A stretch of DNA of 64,000 nt from JADLDB01 sp040755835 (GCA_040755835.1 JBFMAB010000012.1:62001-126000); one strand, 5' to 3'. Numbered from the stretch's first letter, positions 1 through 12,787 are shown. The notes: generated by a model not told the origin, from the sequence alone. Translations and numbers: made by a program.

Positions 1-1285
<1,285 letters not shown>

Positions 1286-1327
1286 ACTTCGGGCGGCGAA
1301 AGCTCGCGGGGAGCGGCGGGCCCGGCG

Positions 1328-1333
1328 TACAGT
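1328..1333 (+). promoter_or_regulatory. Possible -10 element (TACAGT) close to a GTG start
   Basis: TACAGT matches the sigma70 -10 consensus at 4 of 6 positions and lies 9 nt upstream of the GTG at 1343. That is close enough to give a leaderless or nearly leaderless transcript. No convincing -35 was seen and the GTG has no obvious Shine-Dalgarno sequence. The same spacing recurs at 36612-36617. Confidence 0.22.
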
Positions 1334-1342
1334 CCTGGGGCC

Positions 1343-2476
1343 GTGCCGAGACTCAGCTGTTTCTTCGCGATCTACACCGATGGTTCGGCCCCGGCCGATG
1401 CGTTCCGGGCTCCGGCGAACACCGACGTCTTCCTCGGGGAGATGGCGACGCTGGTGCTGCCGGGCCCCGACGACGAGCTGTTCGGCCCCCACGCCACGCT
1501 GCTGCCGCGCTTCACGCCCAGGCGGGGCTTTCTGCTGGGCCTGTCGCGGGAGGTGAAGGGCCAGGCCGGCACCTTCTTCTCCGACGCGCGGCGCGTCTTC
1601 ATCGACGCGACGCACGGGCTCAACGGCTTCGGGCTGGACGTCTTGCGGCTCTGGCCGTTCCCCCTCGCGAACGCCGAAGAGGCCTTGCCGGACGACCCCC
1701 TGGCCGAGGATCTCTTCTCGGTGGGCTTCACGGAGATGGGGGAGCACGGCTTTCGCGCCGAGACGTTCGGCTTCGCGAAGCTGGGGCAGCGCGAGCTGTC
1801 CTTCGAGTTCCAGGGCCGCGCGCTGCTCGAGGAAGCGGCCCTGATGTGCGGCCACCTGGCCGACTGGCTGCTCGAGCACGGCAAGCGCGTCGAGCACGCG
1901 CAGTCGATGGCCTACGGCTTCGATCGCCTGAGCTTCTTCGCGGCCGAGGGCGAGGCGGGCGGGCCGTTCCGTGGCTGGCACCCGCCGATCATCCAGAAGC
2001 TGCTGCCGGCCTCGATCTTCGAGGGCGTGGGCGTCCTGGAGGTGCGCGCGATCCCCGAGGGTTCGCCGGACGAGCGGCACGATCTGACGCTCCCGCTGAC
2101 GCGCTCGATGGAGCAGCGGTTGCTGCTGGAGGAGCTGGATCTGACTGGCGACTCGCCGCACGCCGGAGCCACCGCGCAGGTGAAGGGCTTCATCAGCGAG
2201 CTGAAGTCGCTGGTCGCGCTGCGCGAGGAGCCGCACGCCTCGAAGGACAGCGGCTGGCGCTTCACCAGCACCGTGGAAGGCGACAGCGGCGAGAGCGGCG
2301 TGGCGACGTTGGCGACGGTGGTGCGGCGCGCGCCGGAGATCCTCCGCTACCTCGCCCTGCCGCACGGCACGCGCCTCGAGTGGGACGCGGACGGCGCGCT
2401 CACCATGGATCTGTCGAAGGCCCGGCACGAGGACGACGAGCTCGACGAGGCGCTCGACGACGACGAGCTGGTCTGA
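1343..2476 (+). CDS. Conserved-looking protein of unknown function inside the mutase operon
   Basis: I do not recognise this 377-residue protein. It has no signal peptide, membrane segment or known catalytic motif. Composition and third-position GC are those of a genuine soluble protein, and it ends in a strongly acidic tail rich in Asp and Glu (about residues 358-377). The start is the GTG at 1343, 57 nt after the mutase stop; no clear Shine-Dalgarno precedes it, but a -10-like TACAGT does. It lies between the two halves of the split mutase, in the same direction and with a methyltransferase following after 16 nt. A link to mutase or CoA metabolism is therefore possible, but this is inference from position only. 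Confidence 0.75.
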   Translation: MPRLSCFFAIYTDGSAPADAFRAPANTDVFLGEMATLVLPGPDDELFGPHATLLPRFTPRRGFLLGLSREVKGQAGTFFSDARRVFIDATHGLNGFGLDVLRLWPFPLANAEEALPDDPLAEDLFSVGFTEMGEHGFRAETFGFAKLGQRELSFEFQGRALLEEAALMCGHLADWLLEHGKRVEHAQSMAYGFDRLSFFAAEGEAGGPFRGWHPPIIQKLLPASIFEGVGVLEVRAIPEGSPDERHDLTLPLTRSMEQRLLLEELDLTGDSPHAGATAQVKGFISELKSLVALREEPHASKDSGWRFTSTVEGDSGESGVATLATVVRRAPEILRYLALPHGTRLEWDADGALTMDLSKARHEDDELDEALDDDELV

Positions 2477-2492
2477 CGAAAGGCGCGCTCGC

Positions 2493-3197
2493 ATGGAGCC
2501 CTTCTTCGGGGAGCTGTACCTGCGCAGCACGCGCCCGTTCCTCCCGGAGCACGTCAGCGACGCCGAAGGCGACTTCCTCCGCGCGCGCCTGCCGGCCGAC
2601 GGGCGGGTGCTGGACGTGGGCTGTGGGCACGGCCGCCACCTGGCGCGCCTCGGCGCCCTGGCGCTGGTGGGCGTGGACCGCGACGGGCTGTCCCTGGACG
2701 AGGCACGGCGCTTCGCCCCCGTCGCGCGCGGCGACTTCAGGGCGCTGCCGTTCCGCGCGGGCGCGTTCGCCGGCGCCTTCGCCTGGTACAACACGCTGGG
2801 CACCTTCGAGCCCGAGGTGGCGCAGGCGATGCTGTGCGAGATCGGGCGGTGCCTGCGGCCGGGCGGCCGGCTGATCGTCCACGGCAGCCACCGGGGCCGG
2901 TCCGAGGAGCAGCCCACCAGCCGGTACGACGGGCACCTCCCCGACGGCTGCCACCTGGTGGAGGAGTGCCGGTACGACCCGGAAGGCCGCCGCGACCACC
3001 TCACGCGGAGGTTGACGCTGCCCGACGGGCGCGTCATGGCTGCGTCATTCTTCATTCGTTACTATGACGTCGACGAATGGCGGTCCCTGCTGGCACCAGC
3101 GGGGCTGGAGCTGCAGTGGGTGTGCGGCGGAGTGGACGGAGCGGAAGTCACCGCGTCATCAGCGGACCTGATCGTAGGAGCTCGGAAACGTGTCTGA
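2493..3197 (+). CDS. Class I SAM-dependent methyltransferase
   Basis: This 234-residue Rossmann-fold methyltransferase carries SAM-binding motif I, VLDVGCGHGRHL (about residues 40-51), an acidic residue at the end of beta-2 (VGVDRDG), and the post-II region GAFAWYNTLGTFE. The methyl acceptor cannot be told from sequence, though the family includes small-molecule methyltransferases. The start is the ATG at 2493, 16 nt downstream of the previous stop. The 3' end overlaps the GTG start of the B12-binding subunit by 8 nt, so it is co-translated with the mutase. It is unusual to find it separating the two mutase subunits. Confidence 0.85.
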   Translation: MEPFFGELYLRSTRPFLPEHVSDAEGDFLRARLPADGRVLDVGCGHGRHLARLGALALVGVDRDGLSLDEARRFAPVARGDFRALPFRAGAFAGAFAWYNTLGTFEPEVAQAMLCEIGRCLRPGGRLIVHGSHRGRSEEQPTSRYDGHLPDGCHLVEECRYDPEGRRDHLTRRLTLPDGRVMAASFFIRYYDVDEWRSLLAPAGLELQWVCGGVDGAEVTASSADLIVGARKRV

Positions 3198-3594
3198 ACG
3201 GAAGCTGCGAATCCTGGTGGCGAAGCCCGGCCTCGACGGCCACGACCGCGGGGCGAAGATCATCGCGCGGGCGCTGCGCGACGCGGGCATGGAGGTCATC
3301 TACACGGGCCTGCACCAGACGCCGGAGATGATCGTGAACGCGGCGATCCAGGAGGACGTGGACGCGATCGGCATGTCGATCATGTCGGGCGCGCACATGA
3401 CGCTCTTCCCGGCGGTCATCGAGCTGTTGCGCAAGCAGGACGCGGGCGACATCCGCGTGTTCGGCGGCGGGATCATCCCTGACGACGACATTCCGCAGCT
3501 CAAGCAGCGGGGCGTCGACGAGATCTTCACGCCCGGCTCGAGCACGCAGGACATCGTGAAGTGGATCAAGGAGCACATCCCGGCTCGCGCATGA
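3190..3594 (+). CDS. mcmA2: Methylmalonyl-CoA mutase, cobalamin-binding subunit
   Basis: This 134-residue protein is the stand-alone B12-binding domain that docks on the barrel subunit encoded at the left edge of the window. The DxHxxG cobalamin motif is intact (D16, H18, G21 in PGLDGHDRG), and His18 is the expected lower axial ligand of cobalt. Further cofactor contacts are seen in MSIMSGAHMTL and FGGGIIPDDD. The start is GTG at 3190, preceded at 9 nt by AGGAG (3176-3180) and overlapping the methyltransferase stop. Its own stop overlaps the next ATG as ATGA. Length matches archaeal and myxobacterial small mutase subunits. Confidence 0.95.
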   Translation: MSERKLRILVAKPGLDGHDRGAKIIARALRDAGMEVIYTGLHQTPEMIVNAAIQEDVDAIGMSIMSGAHMTLFPAVIELLRKQDAGDIRVFGGGIIPDDDIPQLKQRGVDEIFTPGSSTQDIVKWIKEHIPARA

Positions 3595-4571
3595 GTGGCC
3601 CGGCCTCCGCCTCGTCGTCGGGAGCGGCGGTCCTCGCGGCCGTGCCCAAGCACGTCGAGGTGTACGAGGTGGGCCCGCGCGACGGGCTCCAGAACGAGCT
3701 GCGCACGCTCTCGACGCCCGACAAGGCGCGGCTGATCGAACGGTTGGTCGGCGCCGGCCTCAAGCGCATCGAGGTGACGTCGTTCGTCTCGCCCCGGTGG
3801 ATCCCCCAGCTGGCCGACGCCGAGAAGCTGCTGGCGCTCTTGCCGCGGCGGCCGGGCGTCGTCTTCTCGGCGCTGGTGCCGAACCTGAAAGGCCTCGAGC
3901 GCGCGAAGGCCGCCGGGCTGGAGGAGGCCGCGGTTTTCCTGTCGGTGACCGAGAGCCACTCGAAGAAGAACATCAACAAATCGGTGGCCGAGGCGATCGC
4001 GACGTCGCGCGAGGTCGCGGGAGCGGCGATCAAGCAGGGCATGCGCGTGCGCTGCTACCTCTCGACGGTGTGGGGCTGCCCGTACGAAGGCAGGACGCCG
4101 GTGGCCCGCGTCATCGAGGTGGTGAAGCAGCTTCAGGACTGCGGCGCGTACCAACTGTCCTTCGGGGATACGATCGGCGTGGGCACGCCCGGACACACCG
4201 CCGAGCTGGTGGGCGAGCTGCTCAAGATCCTCGAGCCCGGGCAGATCGCGCTGCACCTGCACGACACGCGCGGCACGGCGCTGGCGAACGCGCTGGTGGG
4301 CCTGTCGATGGGCGTCACCACCTTCGACGCGTCGATCGGCGGGCTGGGCGGCTGCCCCTACGCGCCGGGCGCCGCGGGCAACCTGGCGACGGAGGATCTC
4401 GTCTACATGCTTCAGGGCATGGGCGTGGACACCGGCGTCGATCTCGGCCGGCTGGTGGAGGCGGGCGAGCTGGCGCAGGAGCTGATCGGACGGAAGTTGT
4501 CCGGCAAGTACCTCCAGGCGGCCCTCGGCGAGCGCGAGAAGCAGGCGAGCCGCGCCCGGGCGGGCGCCTGA
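3591..4571 (+). CDS. Hydroxymethylglutaryl-CoA lyase
   Basis: This 326-residue TIM-barrel enzyme of the DRE-TIM family cleaves HMG-CoA to acetoacetate and acetyl-CoA, the last step of leucine degradation. The N-terminal YEVGPRDGLQNE holds the metal/substrate residues Arg and Asp. The lyase signature GGLGGCPYAPGAAGN contains the catalytic Cys255, and LHLHDTRGTALAN supplies metal-binding histidines. The start is the ATG at 3591, which overlaps the mutase stop (ATGA); in-frame codons further upstream lie inside the mutase gene. The operon links leucine and propionate catabolism. The Cys signature distinguishes it from isopropylmalate or citramalate synthases. Confidence 0.95.
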   Translation: MSGPASASSSGAAVLAAVPKHVEVYEVGPRDGLQNELRTLSTPDKARLIERLVGAGLKRIEVTSFVSPRWIPQLADAEKLLALLPRRPGVVFSALVPNLKGLERAKAAGLEEAAVFLSVTESHSKKNINKSVAEAIATSREVAGAAIKQGMRVRCYLSTVWGCPYEGRTPVARVIEVVKQLQDCGAYQLSFGDTIGVGTPGHTAELVGELLKILEPGQIALHLHDTRGTALANALVGLSMGVTTFDASIGGLGGCPYAPGAAGNLATEDLVYMLQGMGVDTGVDLGRLVEAGELAQELIGRKLSGKYLQAALGEREKQASRARAGA

Positions 4572-4573
4572 CG

Positions 4574-4604
4574 CTCCCCTGGGGAGAGAGGGTCCGGGAA
4601 GGGG
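4574..4604. repeat. Short hairpin of CTCCCC/GGGGAG type in an intergenic gap
   Basis: The 33-nt gap after the HMG-CoA lyase gene holds the palindrome CTCCCC-T-GGGGAG (4574-4586) followed by a G/A-rich stretch that also provides a Shine-Dalgarno for the next gene. A similar CTCTCCCC...GGGGAGAG core forms the hairpin at 12788-12818. It resembles dispersed REP-like intergenic hairpins; with only two instances here this is tentative. Confidence 0.3.
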
Positions 4605-6320
4605 ATGAAGGTCCGGTTCACGCAGCTCCTTCCGTACCTCCTGTGCACGCTGGTCGCGATCCCGGGGCTCCGGACGGGCTTCGTCCTCGATGACTGGGTG
4701 CACCGGGGCCTCATCTCGGGCGCCTTCACCCACGCCAGCCCCTGGAACCTGTTCAGCTTCGCGCCGGGCGACCCGGAGCGCTTCTGGCGCCTGGTGGAAA
4801 ACGGCCCGTTCCCGTGGTTCTCGCTGCCGGAGCTGAAGATCGCGTTCTTCCGGCCGCTCTCGTCGGCGCTCGTCCAACTCGACGTGGCGCTGTTCGGCGA
4901 CGCGCCCTTCCCAGCGCACCTGCACTCGCTGGCGTGGGGGCTGCTGCTCGTCGCCGCGGCGCAGCGGCTGTACCGGAAGACGATCCCCGGGCTGGCCGTG
5001 GTGGCGATCGTCCTCTTCGCCATCGATCGCTCGCACGCGCTGCCCATGGCGTGGTTGGCGAACCGCAACTCCGTGGTGGCGACCGCGCTGGCGGCGTGGG
5101 GCCTCGTCGGGCACCTCTCCTGGCGGGAAGGCGGGCGCCGCTCGGGCCTGGTGCTGGCAGTGCTGGCGTGGACGGCGGCGCTGTGCAGCGCGGAGGCGGC
5201 GATCGGCGCGCTCGCCTACGTGCCCGCCTACGAGCTGTTCGGTCGGGACGGGGACTGGAAGACGAGGGCACGCGCGCTGATGCCGGCGGGGCTCGTGGGG
5301 CTGGCCTTCGTGATCACCTACCGGCTGGCGGGCGCGGGGGCGTGGGGCGGGGCGACGTACATCGATCCGATCCGCGAGCCGACGGTGTACCTGGCCAACG
5401 CGCCGGCGCGGCTCCTCGCGATCGCCGGCGCGTGGAGCAGCGGGATCCCGGCGGACCTCTGGCTCACCCGTCCCGAGGCGCGGCCCGTGCTGATCGGCCT
5501 GGGCGCGGTGGCGCTGATCGGCTGGCCGCTCTTGTGGCGATGGTTGAACCTCGAGGGGGAACCAGAGGCGCGCGCGGTGCGGTGGCTCGCCCTGGGGGCG
5601 GCGTTGGGCGTGCTGCCGTTCCTCGCGATCTTCCCGGCCGACCGCCTGCTCATCAGCTCGTCGCTGGGCCTCGCTCCACTGGCGGCACTGGTGCTGCGCG
5701 CGGCGTGGCGGGCGCGGAGGTGGCTGGTGCTGGGCTGGCTGTCCGTGGCGCTGTCGCTCGCGACGTCGATCGGTTGGTTCGTCACCCCCGGGGTGATGAT
5801 CGGCTGGCGCGACGCCGTGACGCGCGCGGCGCTGCAGCCGAAGGGCCTCGACACCTTGAGCGGCAAGCGCCTGGTGATCATCGACTGCTCGGACTTCGCG
5901 GTCGGCATGTACTCCTCCATCGCGATGGCCGCGATGCGCCGCCCGCTCCCCGCGGCGTGGATGCTGCTGTCCCCGGCGATGGCCGCGCACCGCGTCTACC
6001 GGCTGGACGAGCGGCGCTTCGAGGTGGAGATCGTCGACGGGCGGATCCTCGACACCGTCTTCGAGCAGAACGTGCGCGCCGACCGCTTCCCGCTGCGCGT
6101 CGGCGACGTGGTGAAGCTCAAGACGCTGACCGTCACCGTGCGCGCCACCGACCGGGACAAGCCGACGCGCTTCGAGGTGGCGCTGGACGAGCCGCCGTCC
6201 AGCTACACCTTCATCCGCTGGAACGGCGACGTCTTCGAGCCGGTGACGCTGCCGGAGCCGGGCCAGGTGTTGGAGCTGCCGAAGACGTCGGACGTCGCCC
6301 AGCGGCTCCTCGGCGGGTAG
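4605..6320 (+). CDS. Polytopic membrane protein with a C-terminal soluble domain, possibly GT-C glycosyltransferase-like
   Basis: This 571-residue protein has around ten hydrophobic helices over residues 1-405 and a soluble tail of about 165 residues. An early Asp-Asp pair (FVLDDWVHR, about residue 30) follows the first helix, a placement typical of GT-C mannosyl/oligosaccharyl transferases that use lipid-linked sugars. The long loop with RPLSSALVQLD and the later helices also fit that fold, but no signature is decisive. The tail has a hydrophobic strand (KRLVIIDCSDF) and a beta-rich end. The start is ATG at 4605 with GGAAGGGG immediately upstream. It is the last gene of the mutase/HMG-CoA lyase run and ends 1 nt before the convergent PilZ-Hsp70 gene. 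Confidence 0.7.
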   Translation: MKVRFTQLLPYLLCTLVAIPGLRTGFVLDDWVHRGLISGAFTHASPWNLFSFAPGDPERFWRLVENGPFPWFSLPELKIAFFRPLSSALVQLDVALFGDAPFPAHLHSLAWGLLLVAAAQRLYRKTIPGLAVVAIVLFAIDRSHALPMAWLANRNSVVATALAAWGLVGHLSWREGGRRSGLVLAVLAWTAALCSAEAAIGALAYVPAYELFGRDGDWKTRARALMPAGLVGLAFVITYRLAGAGAWGGATYIDPIREPTVYLANAPARLLAIAGAWSSGIPADLWLTRPEARPVLIGLGAVALIGWPLLWRWLNLEGEPEARAVRWLALGAALGVLPFLAIFPADRLLISSSLGLAPLAALVLRAAWRARRWLVLGWLSVALSLATSIGWFVTPGVMIGWRDAVTRAALQPKGLDTLSGKRLVIIDCSDFAVGMYSSIAMAAMRRPLPAAWMLLSPAMAAHRVYRLDERRFEVEIVDGRILDTVFEQNVRADRFPLRVGDVVKLKTLTVTVRATDRDKPTRFEVALDEPPSSYTFIRWNGDVFEPVTLPEPGQVLELPKTSDVAQRLLGG

Positions 6321-6321
6321 C

Positions 6322-8463
6322 TCATCCGAAGAGCCGCTTGAGCCACCCGAGCGGGCCGCGCTTCTCTGCCGCGGGCGACGCTTCCTGCTCGAGGGCCGCG
6401 AGGCGCTCCTTCACCACCGCCGGCGTGTCGTGGGTCGCGAAGGACGACGCGACCTGCCGGCCGGTCGACTCCTCCCGCGCGGTGATGGTGAGCAGGCACT
6501 CGTTGTTGAGCTCGAAGGACAACTCCACCGCGACGCTGCCGCGCGGGCCCGGCGGCAGCCCACGGACGCGGAAGGTGCCGAGGTACGTGTTCTCGGCCGC
6601 GCGGGGCGCCTCGCCCTGAAAGATCGCCAGCTCGAGCTCGCGCTGATCGTCGCGCGTGGTGCGCACCACGTGCTTCCGCGTCACCGGCAGCGCGGTGTTG
6701 CGCTGCACGACCGGGTGGAAACGCCCGCCCGGCAAGCCCAGTCCGATCGACTTCGGCAGCACGTCGATCAGCAACAGGCCCGCCTTCTTGTCGAGCGCGT
6801 CGGCCAGCAGCGCCGCGCCGAGCGCCACGGCCTCCTCGGGGTTGCCGACGGCCACGGGCTTGCGGCCGAAGAGCAGGGTGAGCCGGTCCTGCACCAGCGG
6901 CGCGCGGCTCTGGCCGCCGACCAGGACGATTTCGTCGATCTGGTCCGCTCGCAGGCCGCGCGTGCGGAGGATCTCCTGGCAGACATCCATGGTGAGATCG
7001 ACCAGCGAGCGCGTCAGCTTCTCGAGTTGCCCGCGCGTCAGGTTCACGTCGACGTCCATCGGCTTGCCGCCGACGACGGTGACGAAGGGCACGTGGATCC
7101 GCGCCTCCGTCTTGTCGGACAGCAGCATCTTGGCGCGCTCGGCGGCGTCGTAGACACGCTGGATCGCGACGCGGTCGCTGAAGATGGTGTCGGTGCGCTG
7201 CTCGAAGTCGCTCAGCAGATAGGCGACGATCGCGCTGTCGAAGTCGATGCCGCCGAGGAAGGTGTTCCCGCCGGTGGAGACGACCTCGTACACCGCGTCG
7301 CGCAGCTCCAGCACCGACGCGTCGAAGGTGCCGCCGCCCAGGTCGTAGACGAGCAGCCGCTGCGGCCGCCGGTTGGCGTAGCCCCACGCCAGCGCCGCCG
7401 CCGTGGGCTCGTTGACGATCCGCTCGACGTGCAGTCCGGCCAGGCGCCCGGCCTCGCGCACCGCCTCGCGCTGCCGCTCGTCGTACCAGGCGGGCACGGT
7501 GATCACCGCGCGGTTCACCTGCGTGTTGAGCCGCCGTTCGGCCAGCGCCTTCACCTCGCGCAGCACCAGCGCGGACAGCTCTTCGAGGCGGTAGGTGCGG
7601 TCGCCCAGCGCCACCGCGCAGTCACCTGATTCGGTGGGCACCACCTCGTACGGGAAGCGCTGGACGATCTCCCGCACCAGCGGCGAGTCCGCCGGCCGGC
7701 CGATGAGCCGCTTGAAGCCGTACACCACCCACTTCGGGTTGGTGGCGAGCTGCGCGCGCGCCGCGGCGCCGACGACGAGCTGCCCGCGGGGGGACAGCGC
7801 CACCACCGACGGCACCAGGCTGGTGCCGTCGCGGTTCTTCAGCATCATCGGCTGGCCGTCCACCACCACCGCGGCGCAGGAGTTCGTCGTGCCGAGATCG
7901 ATGCCGATGATCGGCCCGGTGCGCGGGGGCTCGGGCGCGGGCTCGAAGGCCGGCGCGCGCACCGGCGTCTTTCCCTCGCTGGCCACCACCAGCCGGCCGG
8001 TCTCCTCCGACGGAAGCACCGGCTGGGCCTGCGAGGGCGGGGGCCCGGGCGGGGCGACCGCCTCGGGGCTCGCGTCGGTGGGCCCGACGTTGGGCGGCAC
8101 CGGCGGCTCGCTCGAGCGCGCGTGCGGCATCGCCGCGGCCGCGGCCTCGAGGAAGCGCCGGCTCGCCGCGTCCAGGGTGATGAACTTGAAGCCCATGCCC
8201 GGCACGCCATGGCCCCTGTTGCCCGTCACCCAGGCGACGACGGCCGTCGCGTACAGCACGCGCTGGCCGTTCTGCAGCTTCACCTCGAGCGTCAGCGTCG
8301 TGCCGGGCGCGCGCAGCGTCTTCGAGCGCAAGTACACGCCGCCCCTGGACAGGTTGGCCCCGTAGCGTCGGAGGAACTCTTCCGGGCTCCCGAACGGCAG
8401 GCGGACGGAGAGGCCGGTGGGCTTGGAGTCGGCGGCCACGGGAGTCGCTGGAATTAGGGCCAC
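6322..8463 (-). CDS. PilZ-Hsp70 fusion (DnaK-like chaperone with N-terminal PilZ-type domain)
   Basis: This 713-residue protein fuses two modules. Residues about 17-110 form a PilZ-like domain of the kind common in Myxococcus, with NLSRGGVYL matching the NxSxxG half of the c-di-GMP motif and PGMGFKFI downstream; the upstream RxxxR half is not clear. A Pro/Ala-rich linker (about 111-183) leads to an Hsp70 nucleotide-binding domain: GIDLGTTNSC at 187-196, VYDLGGGTFDASVLE, VGGQSRAP. A substrate-binding beta domain follows, but the helical lid is almost missing, since only about 40 residues remain before the end (LGWLKRLFG). The start is the GTG at 8463; an in-frame GTG at 8439 is an alternative. 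It diverges from guaB with 67 nt between starts. Role inferred: a chaperone gated by c-di-GMP or by localisation. Confidence 0.88.
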   Translation of the reverse strand: MALIPATPVAADSKPTGLSVRLPFGSPEEFLRRYGANLSRGGVYLRSKTLRAPGTTLTLEVKLQNGQRVLYATAVVAWVTGNRGHGVPGMGFKFITLDAASRRFLEAAAAAMPHARSSEPPVPPNVGPTDASPEAVAPPGPPPSQAQPVLPSEETGRLVVASEGKTPVRAPAFEPAPEPPRTGPIIGIDLGTTNSCAAVVVDGQPMMLKNRDGTSLVPSVVALSPRGQLVVGAAARAQLATNPKWVVYGFKRLIGRPADSPLVREIVQRFPYEVVPTESGDCAVALGDRTYRLEELSALVLREVKALAERRLNTQVNRAVITVPAWYDERQREAVREAGRLAGLHVERIVNEPTAAALAWGYANRRPQRLLVYDLGGGTFDASVLELRDAVYEVVSTGGNTFLGGIDFDSAIVAYLLSDFEQRTDTIFSDRVAIQRVYDAAERAKMLLSDKTEARIHVPFVTVVGGKPMDVDVNLTRGQLEKLTRSLVDLTMDVCQEILRTRGLRADQIDEIVLVGGQSRAPLVQDRLTLLFGRKPVAVGNPEEAVALGAALLADALDKKAGLLLIDVLPKSIGLGLPGGRFHPVVQRNTALPVTRKHVVRTTRDDQRELELAIFQGEAPRAAENTYLGTFRVRGLPPGPRGSVAVELSFELNNECLLTITAREESTGRQVASSFATHDTPAVVKERLAALEQEASPAAEKRGPLGWLKRLFG

Positions 8464-8530
8464 CCCCGCGAAAACTCCAGTGTTTCCGCGCAGTCTTCCC
8501 TTCGTGTGGGAATTCTTCTATGGGCCGTCC

Positions 8531-9994
<1,464 letters not shown>

Positions 9995-10016
9995 CGGTTC
10001 TGCCCGGCTCGCAGCG

Positions 10017-10625
10017 CTATTTCTCGCGGCGCCGCTTGCCCGAGGACGGCGGCGGCTTCGACTCGAGCTGCTTCTCGGCGTTGGACAGCTTGGTGAACAG
10101 CGAGTCCTTGTCGTCGAGCTCCAGCGTCTCGATCGCGTCGCGCAGGGTGTCGAAGCTCATGCGGGCCACCTTCACGGTGCTGCCGCCTTTGATCTCGTCC
10201 ACCGTGGGCATCTGCATCACTTCGCGCACGAGGTTCTCGAGATCGAGCCGAACGTCGGCCTGGGACTGCACGCAAGCGTCGCGGGCGGCGGTGATCTCCT
10301 CGCTGCCTTCCTGGTACGCAAGATCCGGGTTTCGGGCGATGGCCTCGTCGAAGCGGGCGGTGCGCTCCTTCACCTTCAGGTAGAGGTCGACGTAGGCGTT
10401 GAGGCGGGCTTCTTCGCTGCGCGTCTCGTCGCGCGCCTGGGCCAACTCGGCGTTCACGTCGTCGCACTTGAGCCTGGAGAGCTCCTCGGCGGTGCTGCTC
10501 TTCATCGCGTCGGCCCGGGCGGTCTCGCGCTCGAGCCGCTCGTCACTGGAGATCTCCTTCACGCAGCCGACGCCTGATGACAACAGCGCGGCCACCGCCA
10601 GAGCCTGCACCATTCGCTTGGTCAT
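10017..10625 (-). CDS. Probable lipoprotein, helical, unknown function
   Basis: Starting at the ATG at 10625, the 202-residue product has a hydrophobic signal segment ending SSGVGC (Cys21), a weak lipobox because the -3 position is Gly. The mature part is predicted helical, charged, with heptad-like spacing and a basic C-terminus (PPPSSGKRRREK). Three further Cys residues lie in the first half. An ORF extension of 18 codons upstream is possible but would bury the signal peptide. The gene is inserted against the grain between guaB (22 nt from its end) and guaA (71 nt from its start). No family was recognised. Confidence 0.72.
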   Translation of the reverse strand: MTKRMVQALAVAALLSSGVGCVKEISSDERLERETARADAMKSSTAEELSRLKCDDVNAELAQARDETRSEEARLNAYVDLYLKVKERTARFDEAIARNPDLAYQEGSEEITAARDACVQSQADVRLDLENLVREVMQMPTVDEIKGGSTVKVARMSFDTLRDAIETLELDDKDSLFTKLSNAEKQLESKPPPSSGKRRREK

Positions 10626-10696
10626 TGGCCCGGGAGTCTTGAAGGGGTAGACGCCTTTAGTCAACGACGGCTTGCCCAAAGAAGGAGACGCCCGCC

Positions 10697-12247
<1,551 letters not shown>

Positions 12248-12311
12248 GGGCCTCGTGGCGCGTGGCCGCCCGATGCTGGGCGACTCGACGACCACGGGCC
12301 GAGGGGATCAA

Positions 12312-12334
12312 CGGAAACAACCACCGGAAACAAC
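12312..12334 (+). repeat. Tandem 10-bp direct repeat CGGAAACAAC in a leader
   Basis: CGGAAACAAC occurs at 12312-12321 and again at 12325-12334, spaced by 13 nt, just before the Shine-Dalgarno AAAGGGGG and the GTG at 12349. This A-rich patch stands out in the surrounding GC-rich DNA. It could be an unstructured leader favouring ribosome loading or a regulator-binding site. Confidence 0.4.
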
Positions 12335-12348
12335 AAAGGGGGACGCTC

Positions 12349-12780
12349 GTGACCGCGAGGAAGAGGCCGACCAGGCGCGCGAAGCGCGCGGCGAGCCGAA
12401 AGAAGAAGCCGTCACCCGCGAAGGAGGCGGCGCCGAAGCGGGCGCGTACCGCGCCACGCCGCAAGGGCAAGCCGCGCCCCGGCACGCCGGGCGAGCCGCG
12501 TCACCTGACCCCGGTGCCCCGGGATTCACGCGACGTGGTGAGCTGGTTCAACGGGCTGTCCGCGCGCATCGACGTGGCCACGGACACGGACCTCCGGGTG
12601 CTGATCCAGGAGGCCAGGAAGTACGACCTGGTGGGCCTCACCGAGGCCCTGGGTCGCGAGGAAGACGCGCTGGCCCTGAACCGCGCCGCCAACGTCCTCC
12701 TCGATGCGGCGATCGCCGCGTCGGAAGGGGAGCGCGCCCACCTGCTGGCGGTGCTGCGCGACATCCTCAACGACTCGTGA
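12349..12780 (+). CDS. Small protein with Lys/Arg/Pro-rich, histone-like N-terminal tail
   Basis: This 143-residue protein has a strongly basic, low-complexity first half (about residues 1-50, repeated K, R, A and P as in TARKRPTRRAKRAASRKKK) and a folded, helical acidic second half with WFNGLSARIDVATDTDLRVL. The tail resembles bacterial histone H1-like and AT-hook-like extensions, suggesting nucleic-acid binding; the C-terminal domain was not recognised. The start is GTG at 12349 with AAAGGGGG 6 nt upstream; longer in-frame starts lack a ribosome site. It sits 101 nt after guaA and ends before a strong hairpin. Confidence 0.75.
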   Translation: MTARKRPTRRAKRAASRKKKPSPAKEAAPKRARTAPRRKGKPRPGTPGEPRHLTPVPRDSRDVVSWFNGLSARIDVATDTDLRVLIQEARKYDLVGLTEALGREEDALALNRAANVLLDAAIAASEGERAHLLAVLRDILNDS

Positions 12781-12787
12781 AGCGAGC

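Noticed and set aside
3300..5990. Very long antisense frame on the - strand
   Set aside because: Arg/Ala/His-rich composition with no motifs, fully overlapping mutase and HMG-CoA lyase genes; an artefact of high GC.
8417..8530. N-terminal extension of guaB
   Set aside because: IMP dehydrogenase family begins near LTFDDVLLVP; the extra 38 codons overlap the divergent gene's start.
10639..10664. Divergent promoter between the guaA-adjacent lipoprotein and guaA
   Set aside because: TTGACT on the - strand has no acceptable -10 at 16-18 nt, so it was not annotated.
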